20,441 nt of DNA from positions 1 to 20,441 of the forward strand of contig UQXJ01000025.1 of NCBI GenBank assembly GCA_900545015.1, read 5' to 3'. Positions 15,803 through 20,441 of this stretch are shown piece by piece. This stretch comes from an uncultured Mollicutes bacterium (GTDB taxonomy: Bacteria; Bacillota_I; Bacilli_A; RFN20; CAG-826). Position numbers and translations under genes: made by a program. The notes beneath the pieces were generated by a model, which saw only the letters and a list, made by a program, of their open reading frames with translations, did no database searches and was not told the DNA's origin. Every line of letters begins with the position of its first letter. The first letter of the stretch is position 1.

Positions 15803-17256
15803 TACTTCCTTAAATCTTTAAGTGCTGGATATAATTTCTTAAAAATTTCATATTTTTTAGAATAATAATCCATTTTATTTTTATTTGGTGTAATTATTTC
15901 TTTTGTTTTTACAATTTTATTACATGCTTCGAAAGCATCTTTATATATTCCATCTCCAATCATAGCAAGCATTGTTGCTCCATATGATGGGCCTTGGTTT
16001 GTTTTTAATATATGAATTGGTAAATCTAAAGTATCAGCAACAATTTGTACCCAAGTTTTACATCTTGCTCCACCACCACAAATTGTAGCAAATTCAGGAT
16101 GTACTCCACTTAATTCGGCAATTTCTAAACAGTCTTTTAAAGCAAATGTTACGCCTTCAAGTACTGCTTTAGACATATCACCACGACTTGTTGTTGCACT
16201 TAAATTTATAAATGCTCCACGTGCATTTACATCGTTATGAGGTGATCTTTCGCCTACTAAATAAGGTAGAAATATAACATCACTATCTCTTAGATTGTAT
16301 TCATCTTTTAAATAATCATCATCTTGAATGATATCTTCTAACCACCATTTTCTACATGAAGCTGCAGATAAAATACAACCCATTAAATGATAATTGCCTG
16401 AAGCATCGCAGAAACTATGAAGAGCATTATTTTTATCGACACTAAATTTATCATTACTAAAGAATACCGTTCCACTTGTTCCAAGTGAAATATTACAAGC
16501 TTTATTTCCGATTGTTCCAGTTCCTATTGCAGCAGCTGCGTTATCCCCAGCTCCTGCAATAACTTTAACATCATGTTTAAGACCTAATTCTTTTTTAATT
16601 GAATCTTTTAAATTTCCAACTACTTCATATGATTCAAATAATTTAGGTAAATTGCTTTCTTTAATATGACAAATGTCTAACATTTCTTTAGAATATCTTC
16701 TATTTTTAACATCAAGAAGTAACATTCCTGAAGCATCAGATACATCTGTTGCAAAAACACCTGTTAATGAATAGATTAAATAGTCTTTAGGCAACATTAT
16801 TTTATTTATTCTTTTAAAATTTTCAGGTTCATTATTATAAACCCATAAAATTTTTGGAGCTGTGAAGCCAGGGAAAGCAATATTACCTGTATATTCAGAT
16901 AACTTCTTAGTGCCAATTACATTATTTAAATACTCGGTTTCTTTAACGGATCTACCATCGTTCCATAAGATAGCATTACGTATGATTTCATCATTATCAT
17001 CAAGCATTACAAGACCATGCATTTGGCCACCAAATGATATGCCTCTTAAGCATTCTTTGTTTTCATCATTTAATAATTCTTTTAAAACAACTAGACATTT
17101 TTTTAGCCAATCTTTTGGGTCTTGCTCTGAATAATTTTCTTTTGGGAAATAAATTGGATATGACTCAGAGTGCTCCTTTAAAATTGTGCCGAACTCATCG
17201 ACAAGTAGCCCTTTAACAGAACTTGTTCCTAAATCTAATCCAATATAAGTCTTCAT
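15802..17256 (-). CDS. xylB: Xylulokinase
   Basis: FGGY-family kinase of 484 residues from ATG 17256; the frame opens four codons earlier at a TTG inside xylA. It phosphorylates D-xylulose to D-xylulose 5-phosphate with ATP, the second step of xylose use. The N-terminal phosphate-binding strand is YIGLDLGTSSVKG. GQMHG (about 77-81) is typical of xylulokinases. The catalytic Asp lies in AGAGDNAAAAIGTG (about residue 238), and ICGGGARCKTWVQIVAD matches the C-terminal FGGY signature. Length is normal. It starts one base after the xylA stop and overlaps the GH43 start, so the three genes form one operon. Confidence 0.95.
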   Translation of the reverse strand: MKTYIGLDLGTSSVKGLLVDEFGTILKEHSESYPIYFPKENYSEQDPKDWLKKCLVVLKELLNDENKECLRGISFGGQMHGLVMLDDNDEIIRNAILWNDGRSVKETEYLNNVIGTKKLSEYTGNIAFPGFTAPKILWVYNNEPENFKRINKIMLPKDYLIYSLTGVFATDVSDASGMLLLDVKNRRYSKEMLDICHIKESNLPKLFESYEVVGNLKDSIKKELGLKHDVKVIAGAGDNAAAAIGTGTIGNKACNISLGTSGTVFFSNDKFSVDKNNALHSFCDASGNYHLMGCILSAASCRKWWLEDIIQDDDYLKDEYNLRDSDVIFLPYLVGERSPHNDVNARGAFINLSATTSRGDMSKAVLEGVTFALKDCLEIAELSGVHPEFATICGGGARCKTWVQIVADTLDLPIHILKTNQGPSYGATMLAMIGDGIYKDAFEACNKIVKTKEIITPNKNKMDYYSKKYEIFKKLYPALKDLRK

Positions 17257-17257
17257 T

Positions 17258-18577
17258 TTATTCACCAAACATTACTTGATTCATTACTTCTTCTAAGTAT
17301 TCTTGTCTTCCAGAACCTGGATCTTTACATGCTTTTTTCTTTAAAGCATAATCTGATAATTCTTCAAGTGTAACTTCATTAGCTCTAATTTTAGCACCAA
17401 TTCCTGTTTCAAATGAAGAGTATTTTTTCTTCTTGAATTCATCGATTCTTCCGTCTTCGATGATTTTTGCTGCATTAATTAAGCCTAAAGCAAAAGTATC
17501 CATACCTAAAATGTAGCCTTCAAACATATCTTCGACAGTATTTGATGGCCTACGGTTTTTAGCATCAAAGTTAAATCCGCCTGTTAAACCATTGCTATTA
17601 ATAACTTCAAGCATTGCTTTAGTTGCGCTATAAACATCAAATGGGAATTCATCTGTATCCCAGCCAAGTATTGGATCACCTTGGTTAGCATCAATTGAAC
17701 CAAGCATATTGTTAATTGCTGAAATTCTTAAATCATGTTCAAATGTGTGTCCAGCAAGTGTTGCATGGTTTGCTTCAATATTTAATTTAAAATCTTTATC
17801 TAAGCCATATTGTTTAATAAAGCCAATAGCCGTTGCAGCATCAAAGTCATATTGATGTTTCATTGGTTCTTTTGGTTTAGGTTCAATATAAAAATCACCT
17901 TTAAAACCAATTTTTCTACCATAATCAACTGCTAAATGCATTAAATGAGCGATATTTTCTTGTTCAAACTTAACATCAGTATTGAGTAAGTTTTCATATC
18001 CTTCTCTTCCGCCCCAGAAAACATAGCCTTTTCCACCAAGTTTAACTGTGATATCTAAAGCTTTTTTAATTTGAGCAGCAGCAAAGCAAAATACTTCTGC
18101 ACTATTAGATGAACCTGCGCCGTTCATAAAGCGAGGATTTGAGAACATATTTGCTGTTCCCCAAAGACATTTAATTCCAGTCTCTTTCATCTTTATTAAT
18201 ATATAATCGCTTATTTCATCTAAACGTTTATTAGTTTCGTTAATATCTTCACTTTCAGGTACTAAATCAACATCATGGAAGCAGAAATATTTAACCCCAA
18301 GTTTTTGCATAAATTCAAAACCGGCATCAACTTTAGCTTTTGCGTGTTCCATTGTTCCTTTTTCTTTAGCGCCGAATGCTTTATTGATAGTGTCTCTTCC
18401 AAACATATCAGTGCCTGATGCGCCAAGATTGTGCCACCAAGCCATTGCAAATGGAAGCCATTCTTCCATTGTCTTACCTAAAACAACCTTTTTTGCATCG
18501 TAAAATTTAAATGCTAATGGGTTTTTAGATTTTGGTCCTTCAAATTCGATTTTTTTAATTGTTGGGAATTTTTCCAT
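17258..18577 (-). CDS. xylA: Xylose isomerase
   Basis: The 439-residue class II xylose isomerase converts D-xylose to D-xylulose using divalent metal ions. His101 and Asp104 lie in FCFHDVDLVPE (ring-opening base pair). Further metal ligands lie in YIEPKPKEP and in NIEANHATLAGHTFEHDL, and VFWGGREGYE and GWDTDEFP are typical family motifs. Length and start match the family, with AAAGGCGG before the ATG. It is the first gene of the xylA-xylB-GH43 operon, with a promoter at 18604-18632 that overlaps a palindrome. No xylR or xylose transporter lies nearby. Confidence 0.97.
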   Translation of the reverse strand: MEKFPTIKKIEFEGPKSKNPLAFKFYDAKKVVLGKTMEEWLPFAMAWWHNLGASGTDMFGRDTINKAFGAKEKGTMEHAKAKVDAGFEFMQKLGVKYFCFHDVDLVPESEDINETNKRLDEISDYILIKMKETGIKCLWGTANMFSNPRFMNGAGSSNSAEVFCFAAAQIKKALDITVKLGGKGYVFWGGREGYENLLNTDVKFEQENIAHLMHLAVDYGRKIGFKGDFYIEPKPKEPMKHQYDFDAATAIGFIKQYGLDKDFKLNIEANHATLAGHTFEHDLRISAINNMLGSIDANQGDPILGWDTDEFPFDVYSATKAMLEVINSNGLTGGFNFDAKNRRPSNTVEDMFEGYILGMDTFALGLINAAKIIEDGRIDEFKKKKYSSFETGIGAKIRANEVTLEELSDYALKKKACKDPGSGRQEYLEEVMNQVMFGE

Positions 18578-18603
18578 ATTATTTACCGCCTTTATTTACT
18601 TAA

Positions 18604-18637
18604 ATTTTAAATATTTAAAGCACTGCGAACAATCGCA
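18604..18637 (-). promoter_or_regulatory. xylA promoter overlapped by a TGCGA-n4-TCGCA palindrome
   Basis: Minus strand: -10 TAAAAT (18604-18609) and a weak -35 TTGTTC (18627-18632) with 17 bases between them. The -35 lies inside the perfect inverted repeat TGCGA-ACAA-TCGCA (18624-18637), a good position for a repressor site. It does not fit the cre consensus or the usual XylR operator. Confidence 0.5.
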
Positions 18638-18733
18638 AAAGTTTTTTACGACTAGACAAAAGTTAAGATTTTTATAAATATTTTTAAATAAGAAAAGCAT
18701 TTAGTTTTCGTTCAATAGCATCTTTTATATAAA

Positions 18734-18762
18734 AAGGAAAGTGATTCCAGAACACTTTTCTT
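18734..18762. repeat. Hairpin in the gap between xylA and the AAA_14 gene
   Basis: AAGGAAAGTG (18734-18743) pairs with CACTTTTCTT (18753-18762) with one G/T wobble; the 9-base loop has a TTC/GAA inner pairing. It lies upstream of both divergent genes, so it is not their terminator. Role unknown. The rest of 18638-18809 shows nothing recognisable. Confidence 0.4.
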
Positions 18763-18809
18763 AATCATTTTAATTTGAAAATTTAGAAAATTAAACACTC
18801 TTTATTTCA

Positions 18810-18918
18810 GGAATTTTGTGATTTTTTGAGCAAAAAAGGTCGGAATTTTGTGATTATTATACTTAAAATATTCGGAATTTTGTGATTTTTAGGTTAAAAA
18901 TAGTCGGAATTTTGTGAT
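18810..18918 (+). repeat. Four direct repeats GGAATTTTGTGAT with an exact 32-bp period
   Basis: Identical 13-base copies start at 18810, 18842, 18874 and 18906; three of the four are preceded by TC. The 19-base gaps are partly similar (T-run, then AAAA, then TC), so the whole 32-bp unit looks tandemly duplicated and then diverged. The last copy ends in the first base of the -10 of the downstream gene. Constant phase of three helical turns suggests side-by-side binding of a protein. Confidence 0.9.
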
Positions 18919-18937
18919 ATAATTTATCAAAAGAGGA
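18915..18937 (+). promoter_or_regulatory. Extended -10 promoter and ribosome site of the AAA_14/DUF4143 gene
   Basis: TGATATAAT (18915-18923) is a perfect extended -10 (TGn then TATAAT), overlapping the fourth 32-bp repeat. Expected start is near 18930; AAGAGGA (18931-18937) is the Shine-Dalgarno, 7 bases before ATG 18945. There is no clear -35, as is common for extended -10 promoters. Confidence 0.75.
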
Positions 18938-18944
18938 CAAATAC

Positions 18945-20279
18945 ATGCTTAAAAGAAAGATAAACGAATACTTAATAGAATGGAAAAATAGCAAAGATAA
19001 ATTACCTTTAATTGTAAAAGGCGCAAGACAAATTGGAAAAACAAGATCCATCAAAGAGTTTGCAAAAGAAAATTATAAGAGTGTTATTGAAATTAATTTT
19101 GTTTTAGATAAGCAATATAAAGACATCTTTGATGAAGGATTTGATGTAGATACAATTATCAAAAATATTTCTTTAAAAAATAGAAATGCTGTATTCATTC
19201 CTGGCAAAACATTAATCTTTTTTGATGAGATTCAAGAATGCATTAATTGTGCAACAAGTTTAAAGTCTTTTAAGTTAGATGGAAGATATGATGTAATTTG
19301 TTCTGGTTCTCTTATGGGAATTAATTATAAAGAGATTGAGTCCGTAAGTGTTGGATACAAAGAAGACTACAATATGTATTCAATGGATTTTGAAGAATTT
19401 TTATGGGCAAGAGGTTTTTCTAATGAGCAAATCGATGATTTATATAAAAAAATGATAAATCTCGAGCCTCTATCTGATCTAGAATTTAACACTTATCTTG
19501 ATGTATTTCATGAATATATGGTAATAGGGGGAATGCCTAAGGTTGTTGATACTTTTGTTACAAATAATAATTTTCAACATACATTAAAACTCCAAAGGCA
19601 AATCATCCTTGATTATGAAGAAGATATAACAAAATATGCTGGTGGATTGGACAAAGCAAAAATTTTAAATGTTTATAGAAAAATTCCTCTTTTCTTAGGA
19701 CAAGATAATAAAAAATTTCAAATCTCAAAAGTTGCTCATGGTGCAAGAAATAGAGAATATATCGGTGTTGTTGATTGGCTCGTAAATGCAGGTTTTATTA
19801 ATCAATGTTTTTGTTTAGAAAATCCTGAACTTCCATTAAAAGGAAACTACAATCCAGAAAATTATAAACTTTACTTTATGGACACAGGCTTATTAGTAGC
19901 TTCATTAGATGATGAAGCAGCTGATGATTTAATGGAAAGCAAAAACTACGGGACTTATAAAGGCGCAATATATGAAAATGTTGTTAGTGATATGCTAGTT
20001 AAAAGTGGTTATCCTTTGTTTTTCTATCGAAATGAAAAATCTACAATTGAAATGGATTTTTTTGTAAGAGATCATAAACATTTAATCCCTGTTGAAGTTA
20101 AAGCAAGAGACAGGGCAACCATTTCTTTAAATAAAATGATTAATGATGAAAAGTTTAAAGATATAAAATACGGAATTAAATTTTGCGAAAAAAACATTGG
20201 TTTTAATGAGAAATTCTATACATTTCCATATTTTTTGGTGTTCCTATTAAAACGTTTTTTAAAAGAAAAACAAATCTAA
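18945..20279 (+). CDS. AAA_14 / DUF4143 family ATPase with nuclease-like C-terminal domain
   Basis: The 444-residue protein of the COG1373 type has the usual family length. Walker A is GARQIGKT (26-33) and Walker B is LIFFDEIQ (Asp94-Glu95), both intact, in the N-terminal AAA_14 domain. The C-terminal DUF4143 domain, related in fold to restriction endonucleases, keeps the PD-(D/E)xK-like set: Glu369 and Asp371 in TIEMDFF, and Glu384-x-Lys386 in IPVEVKA. No membrane segments are seen. The biological role of this family is poorly known; roles in defence or mobile elements have been suggested. It is a single gene, divergent from xylA, behind four phased repeats that may be its own binding sites (inference). 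Such genes are often spread by transfer and present in many copies per genome. Confidence 0.87.
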   Translation: MLKRKINEYLIEWKNSKDKLPLIVKGARQIGKTRSIKEFAKENYKSVIEINFVLDKQYKDIFDEGFDVDTIIKNISLKNRNAVFIPGKTLIFFDEIQECINCATSLKSFKLDGRYDVICSGSLMGINYKEIESVSVGYKEDYNMYSMDFEEFLWARGFSNEQIDDLYKKMINLEPLSDLEFNTYLDVFHEYMVIGGMPKVVDTFVTNNNFQHTLKLQRQIILDYEEDITKYAGGLDKAKILNVYRKIPLFLGQDNKKFQISKVAHGARNREYIGVVDWLVNAGFINQCFCLENPELPLKGNYNPENYKLYFMDTGLLVASLDDEAADDLMESKNYGTYKGAIYENVVSDMLVKSGYPLFFYRNEKSTIEMDFFVRDHKHLIPVEVKARDRATISLNKMINDEKFKDIKYGIKFCEKNIGFNEKFYTFPYFLVFLLKRFLKEKQI

Positions 20280-20316
20280 TATTTTTAAAAAAAATCCTTT
20301 TTTGCAGTTGCGTGCT

Positions 20317-20441
20317 CTAAGTATCGATTTCATCGATGTTTTTTCCATAAAAAGTCCTAAATCGTAACTTTGCTGGTGTCGAAATAGCTCTTTTTATAAA
20401 GTATTCAAGTTTACTAGCAACAGACATTGTAGGTGTTAAAA
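20317..20441 (-). CDS. 3' end of an unidentified leftward gene (partial)
   Basis: The minus strand has an open frame entering from the right edge, giving 40 residues and a TAG stop (20317-20319). The peptide includes TPTMSVASKLEYFIKRAIST and FRTFYGKNIDEIDT, with ordinary protein composition and no early stops. It converges on the AAA_14/DUF4143 gene. I do not recognise the family from this fragment. Between the two genes, 20280-20316 holds only an A-run/T-run region (AAAAAAAATCCTTTTTT) that might serve as a weak terminator. Confidence 0.5.
   Translation of the reverse strand, partial: LTPTMSVASKLEYFIKRAISTPAKLRFRTFYGKNIDEIDT

Noticed and set aside
17256..17268. TTG start giving xylB four extra residues
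   Set aside because: The TTG lies inside xylA; ATG 17256 directly precedes the conserved YIGLDLGTSS strand and is the family-typical start.
18624..18637. cre site at the xylA promoter
   Set aside because: TGCGAACAATCGCA lacks the central CG and the WAA pattern of cre; kept only as an unassigned palindrome.
18810..18918. CRISPR-like array (four short repeats with 19-base spacers)
   Set aside because: The 13-base repeats are too short, the spacers resemble one another, the last repeat overlaps a promoter and no cas genes are present.

Overview
The window is strongly AT-rich DNA from a low-GC Gram-positive lineage (Bacilli/Firmicutes, possibly one close to the Mollicutes, as seen in gut communities). 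The genetic code is standard: TGA ends at least two real genes (6288 and 8126), which excludes the Mycoplasma code. A CcpA-type cre site, secreted proteins with Gram-positive-style signal peptides and xylose-utilisation genes fit this placement. No RNA genes, transposases or CRISPR arrays were seen.

Left part (1-4063) is a defence-type island. It holds a decayed fragment of a Pycsar effector gene (1-136), an orphan nucleotidyltransferase-fold protein (261-920), an intact two-gene Pycsar operon (pyrimidine cyclase 1589-2329 plus membrane effector 1077-1589), an AAA ATPase whose Walker A, Walker B and signature motifs all differ from the family pattern (2589-3698), and a small two-helix membrane protein (3857-4063).

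Middle part (4291-8902) holds a two-gene operon for secreted surface proteins (6911 down to 4291). A run of eight G lies in the signal-peptide region of its first gene, so the best start (6942) is out of frame by one base: this is a candidate phase-variation switch or an assembly error. Divergent from it is an AraC-family regulator (7168-8124), with a GC-rich nested palindrome in the gap. A second AraC regulator (8126-8902) lies tail to tail with the first.

Right-middle part (9014-18577) is a xylose/oligosaccharide module read leftward. The first operon is xylA, xylB and a cytoplasmic GH43 enzyme, closed by a perfect 11-bp terminator hairpin. The second operon has a good cre site at its promoter. 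It encodes a surface GH3 glycosidase with the catalytic barrel at the C-terminal side and a hydrophobic anchor at each end, then a five-helix membrane protein with a large extracellular domain of unknown function. The inferred scheme is that the GH3 protein and its partner act on glycans outside, GH43 trims imported oligosaccharides inside, and XylA/XylB feed xylose to xylulose 5-phosphate. No transporter is in the window.

Right end (18810-20441) holds an AAA_14/DUF4143 ATPase gene preceded by four copies of a 13-bp sequence spaced at exactly 32 bp, the last running into a perfect extended -10 promoter. The window closes with the 3' end of a leftward gene.
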